Of a stretch of 64,000 nucleotides of DNA, positions 17,737-26,829 are shown one piece after another (positions within the stretch are counted from its first letter, which is position 1; each line of letters opens with the position of its first letter). Both the position numbers and the translations under genes were made by a program. The notes beneath the pieces are model-generated. The model was not told where the DNA came from and made no database searches. It saw nothing but the letters and a program-made list of their open reading frames with translations. The stretch lies in contig JADJNH010000005.1 of NCBI GenBank assembly GCA_016714365.1, forward strand, positions 2,828,501 through 2,892,500, written 5' to 3'. The stretch comes from Candidatus Vicinibacter affinis. Its GTDB lineage: Bacteria > Bacteroidota > Bacteroidia > Chitinophagales > Saprospiraceae.

Positions 17737-18711
17737 TTAAAATCCAAGCAATCTTGTTTGATCTAGAGTCTTTAACAAGGACTTAGTCTCCAGGCTGATT
17801 CCAAAGCTTCTCTCGGTCTGATGAATACTGCTAAACAATCCGAATCCTTCACTCATGTTTGAATATCTTGGAATTTCCTGAGAAGCAGTAATCCCTGTAT
17901 TGGCATTTACGATGGAATTAAAATCGTACACTTCAGGGCCACCTGCTCGAACTTTGAAATCAAGTCTCAATATTTCTCTTTTAATAGCAGGATCTACAAT
18001 TAGATTCTCCTTTAAAAAATTATAAAACTGAAGGCCTCCAACTGTTACACTGGAGGATAAATCGCCCTTTTTAAGAACCCAGCGCAGGGGCTTTACTGAG
18101 ATGTTGCCTGAAACAGTATTGGTTTCTTGTACATTAATGATAATGTCAAAATCAAAAATTTGAGAAGATTTTGGTTTTTGCCAACTGAAAGATTGTGGGA
18201 AATCTGGCTTAAATTGAACCTCTCTATTGGTGGATGGAGGGGAAGTAAAATCAAAATCACGAACCAATTGAATCCTACTGGTAACTTGAGTTTTTCCATC
18301 TCCACGATCAATCTTTAGCAAAATACTATCTCCTCCAGCCATCTGGAGCTGTGATGTCTTCAACTTGTATAAAATATTTGGAACTTGTACAAAAGGTCCT
18401 GAATTTCTGGGATACCCTTCAGATGTCCCATCAACCTTCTTTAGTTCTACTTCTCTCTTAGAAGTGAGATTAATCAAATATACCTTAGCATTTTTATAAT
18501 AAATGGAGTCGGCAACTTTAGCCATGTCAACAGCCGGTATATTCTCATCTACAAATAACTTTTCAACTCTTATATATTGAGCAGAATCTACCCTGTTGAT
18601 CAAGCCATAGACCACCGGAATATCCTTCCAGGGTTCTGTAAGTATAAAATCTTCTGAACAGGCTGAAAATAACAAAATGCCATAAATGGTGAATAGATTC
18701 CTGATTTTCAT
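17737..18711 (-). CDS. Lipoprotein of unknown function (DUF4249-like)
   Basis: A 324-residue protein with a lipoprotein signal (LFSACSED, acylated Cys at residue 18). The sequence after it (PVVYGLINRVDSAQYIRVEKLF) recalls the start of DUF4249-type outer-membrane lipoproteins, which are usually encoded with TonB receptors, but the similarity is by eye and no receptor gene is adjacent. The body is predicted mostly beta. It lies upstream of dnaK on the same strand, separated by the motif array, and is divergent from panB. Confidence 0.6.
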   Translation of the reverse strand: MKIRNLFTIYGILLFSACSEDFILTEPWKDIPVVYGLINRVDSAQYIRVEKLFVDENIPAVDMAKVADSIYYKNAKVYLINLTSKREVELKKVDGTSEGYPRNSGPFVQVPNILYKLKTSQLQMAGGDSILLKIDRGDGKTQVTSRIQLVRDFDFTSPPSTNREVQFKPDFPQSFSWQKPKSSQIFDFDIIINVQETNTVSGNISVKPLRWVLKKGDLSSSVTVGGLQFYNFLKENLIVDPAIKREILRLDFKVRAGGPEVYDFNSIVNANTGITASQEIPRYSNMSEGFGLFSSIHQTERSFGISLETKSLLKTLDQTRLLGF

Positions 18712-18819
18712 GCTGCAAAATTAAAGAGTTTCACCCTCTTATAACGTCACAAATCATAATTTAACATCGTTAATTTCAATATAGCTTAAAAATTGCTCCT
18801 GAATCTTTAATTTTGAGCC

Positions 18820-19635
18820 ATGTCAGTGCATAAGGAAATACGAAAAATAACCACCAGAACTTTACAGGAAATGAAAGTGGCTGGTGAGAAAATTGCCATG
18901 CTTACCGCATATGATTTTACCATGGCAAAAATTCTGGATGAAGCCGGAATTGATGTTTTGCTGGTTGGAGATTCAGCCTCAAATGTAATGGCAGGTCATG
19001 AGACAACATTACCGATTACTCTGGATCAGATGATCTATCACGCTCAATCCGTTGTTAGAGGTGTAACCAGGGCTTTGGTCATAGTTGATTTACCATTTGG
19101 ATCTTATCAAGGCAATTCTAAGCGTGCCCTGGAATCCTCCATACGAATTATGAAGGAAAGTGGTGCACATGGAGTTAAATTAGAAGGTGGTTCTGAAGTT
19201 GCTGACTCTATCAAACGAATTCTTACCGCAGGTATTCCAGTTATGGGCCATTTAGGCCTAACTCCACAATCTATTTATAAATTTGGCACCTACAATGTCC
19301 GGGCCAAAGAAGATCAGGAAGCTGAAAAACTTAAGCACGATGCCAGAATTCTGGAAAGGTCCGGTTGTTTTAGTCTGGTGCTTGAAAAAATACCAGCTTC
19401 TCTTGCTAAAGAAGTAAGTCTCTCTTTATCTATACCCACTATTGGTATTGGCGCAGGTAATGGTGTAGATGGACAAGTCTTGGTTATTCACGATATGATT
19501 GGCTTAAACAAAGAATTTAATCCTCGGTTTTTAAGGAGGTACTTAAATCTAGCTGAGGACATCCATCTTGCAGTCAGTAAATATTCAGCTGATGTAAAAT
19601 CCAAAGACTTTCCAAACGAAAAAGAACAATATTAA
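18820..19635 (+). CDS. panB: 3-methyl-2-oxobutanoate hydroxymethyltransferase (PanB)
   Basis: A 271-residue (beta/alpha)8 enzyme of normal length with MLTAYDFTMAKILDEAGID, LLVGDSASNVMAG (metal and ketoacid site), VKLEGG, GHLGLTPQS and IGIGAG. It transfers a hydroxymethyl group from 5,10-methylene-THF to 2-oxoisovalerate, the first committed step of pantothenate and CoA synthesis. The stop codon overlaps the ATG of mltG by one base (TAATG), so the two genes are translationally coupled although functionally unrelated. Its ATG at 18820 follows a TAATTTTG sequence by 4 nt, which may be coincidence in this AT-rich DNA. Confidence 0.96.
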   Translation: MSVHKEIRKITTRTLQEMKVAGEKIAMLTAYDFTMAKILDEAGIDVLLVGDSASNVMAGHETTLPITLDQMIYHAQSVVRGVTRALVIVDLPFGSYQGNSKRALESSIRIMKESGAHGVKLEGGSEVADSIKRILTAGIPVMGHLGLTPQSIYKFGTYNVRAKEDQEAEKLKHDARILERSGCFSLVLEKIPASLAKEVSLSLSIPTIGIGAGNGVDGQVLVIHDMIGLNKEFNPRFLRRYLNLAEDIHLAVSKYSADVKSKDFPNEKEQY

Positions 19636-20669
19636 TGCAGAAACGAGGATGGTTGCTACTTGGGGTGGCAGCATTGGGGTTGATCATTATTTTAGCGATC
19701 AGCATTTTCAACCAAACTTTCAAAAACAATGTGGTAGATTCAGAAAATCCTCATGTACTAACCATTAGGGATAATGAATCATTTATTCAAATTATAAGTA
19801 AAATTACAAGTCAAAACATTTTAGTGGACACCGGCTCATTTTCTATAATTTCAAGGATTATGGGTTATACGACCAGTAAAATTCGACCAGGAAGATATCT
19901 TATTAAGAATGGAATGAGTAATTATAAAATAATTGCAAAACTTCGTTCAGGTCAACAAGATCCCGTACAACTTACAATTAATAATGTTAGAGACATTACC
20001 CAGTTGTGTGGTAAATTAAGCAACTATATATCGCTAGACTCTGTAAGTCTGCTTGAAAAATTAAGTGACAGTATCTATCTTTCTACTCTGGGTTATACGA
20101 AGGATGATATACTGTGTTTGTTTATACCTAACACTTATGAAATGTATTGGAATATTACCTTCGATAATTTCATAAGGAGAATGATTGTTGAAAACGAAAA
20201 GTTTTGGTCAAAAGAAAATAGAAAACAAAAAGCAGAAGAAAGGAATTTAAAACAAAATGAGGTGTACACTCTTGCTTCAATTGTAGAAAAAGAAACCATA
20301 AACACAAATGAAAGACCGGCTATTGCTGGAGTATACCTAAATCGCTTAAAAATTGGTATGAAACTTCAGGCAGATCCTACTGTCGTCTTCGCACTTGGTG
20401 TATCCGGCCTGCAAAGAGTTCTGCTTGAACATCTAAGCTTCAAATCACCATTCAACACCTACCAAGTTGAAGGCCTACCCCCCGGACCAATTTATATGCC
20501 ATCAGTGAACAGTATTGATGCAGTACTAAACTCTGAAAAACATGACTACTTGTTTTTTTGTGCCAAACCAGGATATGACGGCAGTCATTTATTTGCGGTG
20601 GGAATAGAGCAACATTATCAAAATGCCAGGATTTATCAAAAATGGCTAAATGATGAAAAAATAAAATAA
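19635..20669 (+). CDS. mltG: Endolytic murein transglycosylase MltG (YceG-like)
   Basis: A 344-residue protein with an N-terminal transmembrane helix (residues 8-26), a LysM-like subdomain (about 45-110) and the YceG catalytic domain. The catalytic Glu is E218 in ASIVEKET, and IAGVYLNRLKIGMKLQADPT and PFNTYQVEGLPPGPI are further family motifs. It cuts nascent glycan strands and so ends peptidoglycan elongation. It starts within the stop codon of panB and runs to 3 nt before the convergent lipoprotein gene. Confidence 0.95.
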   Translation: MQKRGWLLLGVAALGLIIILAISIFNQTFKNNVVDSENPHVLTIRDNESFIQIISKITSQNILVDTGSFSIISRIMGYTTSKIRPGRYLIKNGMSNYKIIAKLRSGQQDPVQLTINNVRDITQLCGKLSNYISLDSVSLLEKLSDSIYLSTLGYTKDDILCLFIPNTYEMYWNITFDNFIRRMIVENEKFWSKENRKQKAEERNLKQNEVYTLASIVEKETINTNERPAIAGVYLNRLKIGMKLQADPTVVFALGVSGLQRVLLEHLSFKSPFNTYQVEGLPPGPIYMPSVNSIDAVLNSEKHDYLFFCAKPGYDGSHLFAVGIEQHYQNARIYQKWLNDEKIK

Positions 20670-20672
20670 ACC

Positions 20673-21212
20673 TTATTTAGAATCCGATTGACTTGGCTGG
20701 CCGGTTTTTCTTAACAATTTCATCTGCCATGGATTGTTTCCATATTTTGAAGTTCCAATTAAAACCATCGCATCCGGGTCAACCTTGACCGTCCATTCAG
20801 ACGAGCTATCTCGGGTGGATCTTAGTTCCAAAGTTTTTGAAGCATCCGTATATAAATAGCGTCCTGAGTCGGTAGTTTTGTCATATATACCTTTTTTGTA
20901 CTCCCCATTTTCTAACAAATCTAACCAATGCCCTGCATAGATATTCTGTTTGGGCACTTCATCCTTTAATGACAACGCGAAAAAGATATGCCAAACTGAA
21001 TCGGTAATATCATGATTGACTTTTTGACCGGTGGATGCTTTTATAAATGCTTCGTCCAACTTACCAAAAATAACCGAATTAGCAGAAACTGCAGATGACT
21101 GAGACAACTTGGCTTCATTGGTAACACCTGTCTCTACTTCCTTCTTGGTATCACGTTTACAGGCATCAAACAAGAAAAAATAAATCACTAAAAGAACATA
21201 AACTGGCTTCAT
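20673..21212 (-). CDS. Small lipoprotein of unknown function
   Basis: A 179-residue protein with a lipoprotein signal (FLFDACKRD, lipid-modified Cys at residue 18), a low-complexity linker rich in Ser/Ala (30-45) and a compact C-terminal domain with GHWLDLLENGEYKKGIYD and NNPWQMKLLRK that has an alternating beta pattern, possibly a small barrel. I do not recognise the family. It is divergent from tilS and convergent with mltG. Confidence 0.7.
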   Translation of the reverse strand: MKPVYVLLVIYFFLFDACKRDTKKEVETGVTNEAKLSQSSAVSANSVIFGKLDEAFIKASTGQKVNHDITDSVWHIFFALSLKDEVPKQNIYAGHWLDLLENGEYKKGIYDKTTDSGRYLYTDASKTLELRSTRDSSSEWTVKVDPDAMVLIGTSKYGNNPWQMKLLRKTGQPSQSDSK

Positions 21213-21308
21213 AACCTTAATTTTTATAAACTTGAATACAAATAAATTAATTTTGAGCGATCTGTAGTCAATTTTTTCGCAATACTCACAATTAATTAAC
21301 TTTTAACT

Positions 21309-22637
21309 TTGAATTCTAAAGGATTAGAAGCACTGGTAAACTCATTTCTGGCTGAGTACCGGCAGAATAAGTTATTACTGGCTGTCAGCGGAGGAGTCGA
21401 CTCGATGGTGCTGGCTAATATACTTAAAAAAACAGGATTCGAATTTGGAATGGCACATTGTAATTATCACTTGCGTGATGAACAATCGAATTTAGATCAA
21501 CAACTAATAGAAAATTGGGCTGTTTCAAACAATATTAGCTTACACGTCAAATCCTGCCCTATCTCAAAAAACTCACCGAATATTCAAGATTCAGCAAGGA
21601 AGCTTCGACTGGCACATTTTAATGAAATTAAGAGTAGTTATGATTATAATTATCTGGTCACTGCTCATCATATGGAAGATCTCATTGAGGGCTTTTTCCT
21701 CAATTTGATCAGAGGAGCTGGAATTAGAGGATTGAACACCATGTCTCGATATTACAAACATTCACTTAGACCATTAGAAAATGTAAAAAAAAATGAGATT
21801 TATGATTACGCTTCTTTTAATAATATTTTGTTCAGAGAAGATAGTTCAAACTCAGAGGATAAGTATGCAAGAAATATCATCCGGCACCAAGTGATCCCTG
21901 TTTTTAAAACTATTAGTTCATCCTTTTTCAATACAGCCGGAAGAAGTTTAAAATTATTGGGTGAACACGAAGCGCTCATAGACTTTTACAGATCCCAATG
22001 GAAATCGAAAAACGTTCAATTTTCTGAAGCATTTATCAAAATCAACATTATTTTTAATGAGGAAGATTACTTTCTCTTTGAATTGCTTGCAGATGAAGGA
22101 TTTCATTACAATGAAATACAAAATATAAAATTAAATCTTAATTCTCCGGGAAAGGAGTTCAAATCAAGGAATGATAAAAAACTCATTATTGATCGCAGTT
22201 GCCTTTATATTTTAAATAGTAAAACGCCCTCTATTTTTGAAAAAATCATTATTTATAATCATCATGATAAACAAATTCAAAGTAACGAAATTTGTGTAAC
22301 GATAAAATCAATAAATATCAGAGATTTTGATTGGAATGCAATTGGAAAGGACCCTTGGGTCATTCATTTTGATCTTGAACACGTGAATTTCCCATTGATA
22401 ATTCGACCCTGGTTGGATGGAGATAAAATGAGACCGATTGGCATGCAAGGAAAACAAAAAAAAATTAAGCAAATTCTAAGCGACAAAAAGTCAAATTCTG
22501 CATTTAAAAAACAGGAACTTGTATTAGCCTATAATGAGGAAGTTTACTGGTTAATTGGACATACAATAGCTCATCAAGTCAGTATCACCGAACAAACGAA
22601 ATGTATCTTGGAAATTAGTTTTACTTTTGAAAAGTAG
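21309..22637 (+). CDS. tilS: tRNA(Ile)-lysidine synthase TilS
   Basis: A 442-residue PP-loop ATPase with SGGVDS at residues 27-32, then MAHCNYHLR, VTAHHMEDLIE and IRGAGIRGL motifs of the N-terminal catalytic domain, and a C-terminal TilS domain (about 365-440, WLDGDKMRPIGMQGKQKKIK). It modifies C34 of the tRNA(Ile) CAU anticodon to lysidine so that it reads AUA. The start is TTG at 21309. A TAACTTTG sequence at 21304-21311 overlaps that codon and a better placed TAATTTTG lies at 21248-21255. Confidence 0.95.
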   Translation: MNSKGLEALVNSFLAEYRQNKLLLAVSGGVDSMVLANILKKTGFEFGMAHCNYHLRDEQSNLDQQLIENWAVSNNISLHVKSCPISKNSPNIQDSARKLRLAHFNEIKSSYDYNYLVTAHHMEDLIEGFFLNLIRGAGIRGLNTMSRYYKHSLRPLENVKKNEIYDYASFNNILFREDSSNSEDKYARNIIRHQVIPVFKTISSSFFNTAGRSLKLLGEHEALIDFYRSQWKSKNVQFSEAFIKINIIFNEEDYFLFELLADEGFHYNEIQNIKLNLNSPGKEFKSRNDKKLIIDRSCLYILNSKTPSIFEKIIIYNHHDKQIQSNEICVTIKSINIRDFDWNAIGKDPWVIHFDLEHVNFPLIIRPWLDGDKMRPIGMQGKQKKIKQILSDKKSNSAFKKQELVLAYNEEVYWLIGHTIAHQVSITEQTKCILEISFTFEK

Positions 22638-22643
22638 ATAAAA

Positions 22644-23537
22644 TCACCTGGACTTTTTTGGATTTCCAAAAAGGTCTTTTGTCCTATCATCCAATATTTG
22701 TTGATCACGGGGAGCCTCTTTCATTTTAGTGGTTGGTAGATAAGGATCAAATTTCCACTTTCCCGATTTATAGTTGAAAGCTTCATACGTACCATCCGGA
22801 ACCAGCATAAAAACATTTTTCTGGTTAGGAGTTTCATATCTGGCGATGTGGTCAAAAACAATCATCTTGTTTGGCGCCTCATAAGTAAGTGTACAATTTG
22901 ATTGTTGAGAGTACCTAACTACATGTCGATTTGTAAAAATTTTATCCCCACTCTCCTCTTCAATTTCAAATTCCTTTGACCCAAAGGTAATTTGATCATC
23001 TTTAATCCTTAAAGCTTCAATTATTTTAAATTTTTCTTGTCTGGAATTCTGAGCAAATCCAAACATTACATAGTAATTTTCTTTTCCAAAACTCTCAGGA
23101 ATTAAATAAAAATAAACCGCCCCGTACCAATTTTCAGGTGTAAATTCTTCAAATCTAATTCTGTCATAATCCCTTTGTTCCCTGGAGAACGGAAGAATTT
23201 TACCACTCCTTAATTTAACCAGTCCATCATAATGCCAAACATTGTTTTCACCTTCGTATTGCCAGGTAAATAATTCAAATGATTTGTCATCAGGAGTTAG
23301 GCGAACAATATTGGGGTTAAAATCAGTAATTGAGTAATGATCCTCTGACAAAACTTTACCCATTAAATAATTAACTCTTTCAGCTGACAACTTTCTGTGC
23401 TTTGGTATTCTGGAATTAAACATTACGTCTGACCAAAAACTAAGACTATCAGCAGATGCCCAAGCAACTTCTTGCGCAGAGGCGGGATAATACACTAAAG
23501 CAGATAATATAAAAAACTTAAAAACCCTTCTGATCAT
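22644..23537 (-). CDS. Exported protein of unknown function
   Basis: With the ATG at 23537 the protein has 297 residues and a signal peptide (MIRRVFKFFILSALVYYPASAQ); the upstream in-frame extension would put ten residues before it. The body has many aromatic residues and motifs such as FTWQYEGENNVWHYDG and NWYGAVYFYLIPESFGKENYY, and ends in KDLFGNPKKSR. No catalytic motif seen. Similar exported proteins appear widely in Saprospiraceae-like genomes (recollection, not a search). It converges on tilS with a 6-nt gap. Confidence 0.65.
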   Translation of the reverse strand: MIRRVFKFFILSALVYYPASAQEVAWASADSLSFWSDVMFNSRIPKHRKLSAERVNYLMGKVLSEDHYSITDFNPNIVRLTPDDKSFELFTWQYEGENNVWHYDGLVKLRSGKILPFSREQRDYDRIRFEEFTPENWYGAVYFYLIPESFGKENYYVMFGFAQNSRQEKFKIIEALRIKDDQITFGSKEFEIEEESGDKIFTNRHVVRYSQQSNCTLTYEAPNKMIVFDHIARYETPNQKNVFMLVPDGTYEAFNYKSGKWKFDPYLPTTKMKEAPRDQQILDDRTKDLFGNPKKSR

Positions 23538-23680
23538 ATGAATCCACAACGAAAAAGCCAAACACATATTATTTCAAAGCGCGGAACAAACTTATTTTAG
23601 TCCAAATCCTTAGGACTGTTAAATTTTGAAACAATAAAGTAACTCCAAGAGAATGCAAACTTACATAAGCGCACCAAAAT

Positions 23681-24205
23681 CTAATTAACAGCACAATCTA
23701 CCATGCTTTTGTAATCAGGCTTGTCAGACACAAATCGGTGCCTAAATTCCGAAACTACCTTACCTTCAAAAATAGTGAATACTCCAGGCATTTGAAATCC
23801 ATCTCCTAATTGAACCCCCCAGCCATGGCCTTTGATAATTCCCGCATCTAAGCCTCTGATCCAAGACCTAAACCCAAACAATTGGTTGAAGTTACCCTTT
23901 ACCAGTCCAAACTGCCGATACAACTGACACTCCGTGTCAGAAATATGATCTAAATGAGAAATTTTGTATTTTTGAAAATAACGCTGTGCCATTTCGTTTG
24001 TAGCCATGTGAACGAGTATAATATCTACTTTGTTGTGGTCAACCTGAGCATCTAACTCAGCTATTTCTTCCATCGCTTCACGACAAAATGTACATCCAAA
24101 ATGTCTTAGAAAAACAAGTAGGACCTGCTTTTGATGACTCAATTCATCAATATTAATTCCGGCGGCTGTAACAACCTTATTCAAACCTAACTGGACTCCA
24201 AACAT
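23681..24205 (-). CDS. Peroxiredoxin-like (AhpC/TSA-type, SelL-related) redox protein
   Basis: A 174-residue thioredoxin-fold protein. LLVFLRHFGCTFCREAMEEI has a CxxC pair (C38, C41) at the end of the first beta strand, as in peroxiredoxin-like families. Unlike AhpC the motif is CTFC, not PxxxTxxC, so the exact chemistry (peroxide reduction or thiol exchange) is open. No signal peptide, so it is probably cytoplasmic. It follows mdh at 34 nt on the same strand and may be co-transcribed with it. Confidence 0.8.
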   Translation of the reverse strand: MFGVQLGLNKVVTAAGINIDELSHQKQVLLVFLRHFGCTFCREAMEEIAELDAQVDHNKVDIILVHMATNEMAQRYFQKYKISHLDHISDTECQLYRQFGLVKGNFNQLFGFRSWIRGLDAGIIKGHGWGVQLGDGFQMPGVFTIFEGKVVSEFRHRFVSDKPDYKSMVDCAVN

Positions 24206-24239
24206 ACCAATTAAACCAATAAAGTCATTTGAGGTTCAT

Positions 24240-25175
24240 TTAATTTTTTGGAAGATTATCATATACCTCCATCATGCTCCTTACTTCAACCGCTGATTGG
24301 TTTAATAGGGCCTGCTCTGATGTTTCCAGCTTTACTTCCAGGATTTGAGCAATACCTTCATAACCTAGTTTAACAGGAACTCCAACAAATACATCTTTCA
24401 ATCCATACTCTCCATCTAAATGTACACAACAAGGAAAAATTCGGTTCTCATCTTTTAATATGGATTCTACCATTTGCGCAGCGGCGGCTCCCGGTGCATA
24501 CCAGGCTGAAGTTCCCATAAGTTTTACCAATTCTCCTCCCCCGTACTTGGTTCTTTCCACTATTTTAGAGAGAACTTCAGCATCAATCAATTCAGTTACA
24601 GGAATCCCTGCCACGGTTGTGAATCTAGGCAATGGAACCATTGAATCTCCGTGACCTCCCATCAATAATGCTTGTATATCTTTTGGGGATACATTAAGGG
24701 CTTCTGCTAAGAATGCACGATATCTTGCTGTATCCAAAACACCCGCCATTCCAATTACCCTTTTAGCATCTAAACCGCTTACTTTATAGGCCGCATATGT
24801 CATCACATCCAAAGGATTTGAGACGACTATAATTATGGGATTCTTTGAATATTTCATCACATTGGATGTGACACTGTTGACTATTCCTGCATTTGTACTT
24901 ATTAAATCATCGCGAGTCATCCCTGGCTTTCGGGGTAACCCAGCGGTAATCACCACAATATCAGAACCTTCTGTATAAGCATAGTCGTCAGTTCCTATTA
25001 ATTTGGTGGAATAATAATCCACAGGAGCTTGTTGCCAACTGTCCAAGGCTTTCCCCTGAGCCATTTCTGCTTTGATGTCAACTAAAACAATCTCCTTAAT
25101 AAAATCACGATGAGCCAAAACATTCGCAACAGTTGCGCCTACATTTCCAGCTCCTATAACGGTAACTTTTTTCAT
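24240..25175 (-). CDS. mdh: Malate dehydrogenase (LDH-like type)
   Basis: From the ATG at 25175 the enzyme has 311 residues, beginning MKKVTVIGAGNVGATVANVL (Rossmann fold). The active site includes GLPRKPGMTRDDL, VVSNPLDVMTY and the catalytic H175 in MGGHGDSMVP. It interconverts malate and oxaloacetate with NAD in the TCA cycle. A longer frame to 25238 adds 21 residues not typical of the family; a TAGTTTTG promoter box at 25214-25221 lies inside that extension, so the shorter start is preferred. Confidence 0.96.
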   Translation of the reverse strand: MKKVTVIGAGNVGATVANVLAHRDFIKEIVLVDIKAEMAQGKALDSWQQAPVDYYSTKLIGTDDYAYTEGSDIVVITAGLPRKPGMTRDDLISTNAGIVNSVTSNVMKYSKNPIIIVVSNPLDVMTYAAYKVSGLDAKRVIGMAGVLDTARYRAFLAEALNVSPKDIQALLMGGHGDSMVPLPRFTTVAGIPVTELIDAEVLSKIVERTKYGGGELVKLMGTSAWYAPGAAAAQMVESILKDENRIFPCCVHLDGEYGLKDVFVGVPVKLGYEGIAQILEVKLETSEQALLNQSAVEVRSMMEVYDNLPKN

Positions 25176-25213
25176 TTTAAAACGTTGTTTGGGTAAGAAA
25201 CTTGATTTCGATG

Positions 25214-25221
25214 CAAAACTA
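25214..25221 (-). promoter_or_regulatory. -7 box of mdh
   Basis: The minus strand reads TAGTTTTG, fitting TAnnTTTG, 38 nt before the ATG at 25175. It argues against the upstream in-frame start at 25238. Confidence 0.5.
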
Positions 25222-25245
25222 ATGATTGAAGATGTCATTTTGTTT

Positions 25246-25253
25246 TAATTTTG
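25246..25253 (+). promoter_or_regulatory. -7 box of the first metalloprotease gene
   Basis: TAATTTTG lies 29 nt before the ATG at 25283, back to back with the mdh box. A -33 TTTG is not clear. Confidence 0.4.
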
Positions 25254-25282
25254 AACCTTAATTAATCAACAAATACCATTGA

Positions 25283-26809
25283 ATGAAAAATTTTTACCTG
25301 CTCTCTCTTATTTCATTGCTTTCATGGAATTATGCAAACACCCAAGCAACAGTAGGTCATTGTGGCACTTCAATTGAAGACCAGCTGCAGATCAGAGATA
25401 GAATGTTCCAAAATCGTGAAAAAATGGAAAATCTGATCTTTCCAAGGTCTGGTGCTATTCGATATGTCCCTGTAAATGTTCACTTGGTTGCAAAAGCTGA
25501 TGGTACAGGCAGAAGCAAGCTTACCAGCGTTTTTGAGAGTTTGTGTGCGGTGAATGAAATTTATTTAGATCAAGAAATACAATTTTACGTAAGGAATGTA
25601 AATTTTGTTAATAACACAGCTCTTTATGACAATCCTTCCAGTGATTTAGGGGCTTCTTGGTCAAGAAGCATCAGCAACAGTTATAGAAATGGTCTTAACT
25701 TTTTTATTGCCAAAGTTGCCAGGGCTGAAGAACTTGGTGTTTTGGCATTTTATTCTCCAAACGGAGATTACGTTGTGACAGGCGTTCATCAAAGCCAATT
25801 GCTACCACGTGAAGCACACAAAATCGCTCATGAGTTTGGTCACTTTTTTAGTCTTGCACATACCTTTTTTGGTTGGGAGGCCACTACTTATACTTGTGCT
25901 ACCCCAACTCCTAAGACCGTATCCTTAGGAGGCTCAATATTTGACGTCGAATATGTAGACAGGGCAAAAAGAGTGAATGGCACTTTGAATTGTAAAATAG
26001 CGGCAGATGGCTTTTGTGATACTCCTGCTGACTATAATCTGGGATTCGGTTGGAATGGCGGGTGTAATTACGTTGGTTGTGCCAAAGATCCTGATGAAGT
26101 CCTATTAGACCCTATGGAACGCAATATTATGGGATACTTTCTTTCTTGTTTGGACAGTTTCACCACAGAACAAAAAGCGGCTATTAACAGGGATTATTTG
26201 TCTGCTGGCAGATCTTACCTTAGGCCTAATTTCACTCCTCTTGGATCTGTTGTAGGAAATCCCGTAATTGTTGACCCCCAGGCCAATTCGGTTACAAGTG
26301 GTTTTAATTCAGTAAAACTTGATTGGGAACCGCTGGCTAATGCAACCCATTATTTTATAGAAATTGGGGAAACCGTCTTAACCAATAAGAATAGAAATTT
26401 TCTAACCAGGCGTACAGACACCACATTAGTCGATCTTCTACCTGGAAAAAAATATGCTTGGAGAGTGATAGGTTATAATGCGAACAATTTCTGTATTACA
26501 CCTTCAAATGCTTTATTCTTTACAACCGGACAATTTCCAGTTGCAACAACGGATCCTCAAGCTTCTTTGATTTATGTAAATGCATATTCTTCACAAGCCA
26601 ATCAACTGGTTTTAGAAGTTAATATTGATAGACAATCCTCAGGATTACTTGAAATTTTTAACCTTGAAGGAAAAAGAATCACTTCTGAAAGATTGGAACT
26701 TGAAAGTGGCAGCAACACATCAACCATTTATTTAGAGTCAAAAGGTGTTTACCTCTACAGATTGAGTACACCAGATCGAGTATTATCTGGAAAAACCTTG
26801 GTACATTAA
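25283..26809 (+). CDS. Secreted M43-like zinc metalloprotease with T9SS C-terminal domain (copy 1)
   Basis: A 508-residue protein: signal peptide (1-20), propeptide-like segment, then a pappalysin/M43-type catalytic domain with HEFGHFFSLAH (zinc ligands H183, H187, H193; base E184), ADGFCDTPADY and the Met-turn NIMGY. The usual Gly of HExxHxxGxxH is Ser here. A fibronectin-III-like domain follows (about 335-415), then a type A T9SS sorting domain (EIFNLEGKRI, VYLYRLSTPDRVLSGKTLVH). It is presumably exported across the outer membrane and digests external protein. A paralogue lies 20 nt downstream. Confidence 0.88.
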   Translation: MKNFYLLSLISLLSWNYANTQATVGHCGTSIEDQLQIRDRMFQNREKMENLIFPRSGAIRYVPVNVHLVAKADGTGRSKLTSVFESLCAVNEIYLDQEIQFYVRNVNFVNNTALYDNPSSDLGASWSRSISNSYRNGLNFFIAKVARAEELGVLAFYSPNGDYVVTGVHQSQLLPREAHKIAHEFGHFFSLAHTFFGWEATTYTCATPTPKTVSLGGSIFDVEYVDRAKRVNGTLNCKIAADGFCDTPADYNLGFGWNGGCNYVGCAKDPDEVLLDPMERNIMGYFLSCLDSFTTEQKAAINRDYLSAGRSYLRPNFTPLGSVVGNPVIVDPQANSVTSGFNSVKLDWEPLANATHYFIEIGETVLTNKNRNFLTRRTDTTLVDLLPGKKYAWRVIGYNANNFCITPSNALFFTTGQFPVATTDPQASLIYVNAYSSQANQLVLEVNIDRQSSGLLEIFNLEGKRITSERLELESGSNTSTIYLESKGVYLYRLSTPDRVLSGKTLVH

Positions 26810-26829
26810 AAGCATAACTTTCACACAGA

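Noticed and set aside
22660..22690. Hairpin-like sequence GGACTTTTTTGG / CCAAAAAGGTC considered as a terminator for tilS
   Set aside because: The stem is imperfect, AT-rich, lies within the end of the convergent coding region and has no clear following T tract.
25176..25238. 21-residue N-terminal extension of malate dehydrogenase
   Set aside because: A promoter-like box falls inside it and family members begin at the MKKVTVIGAG methionine.
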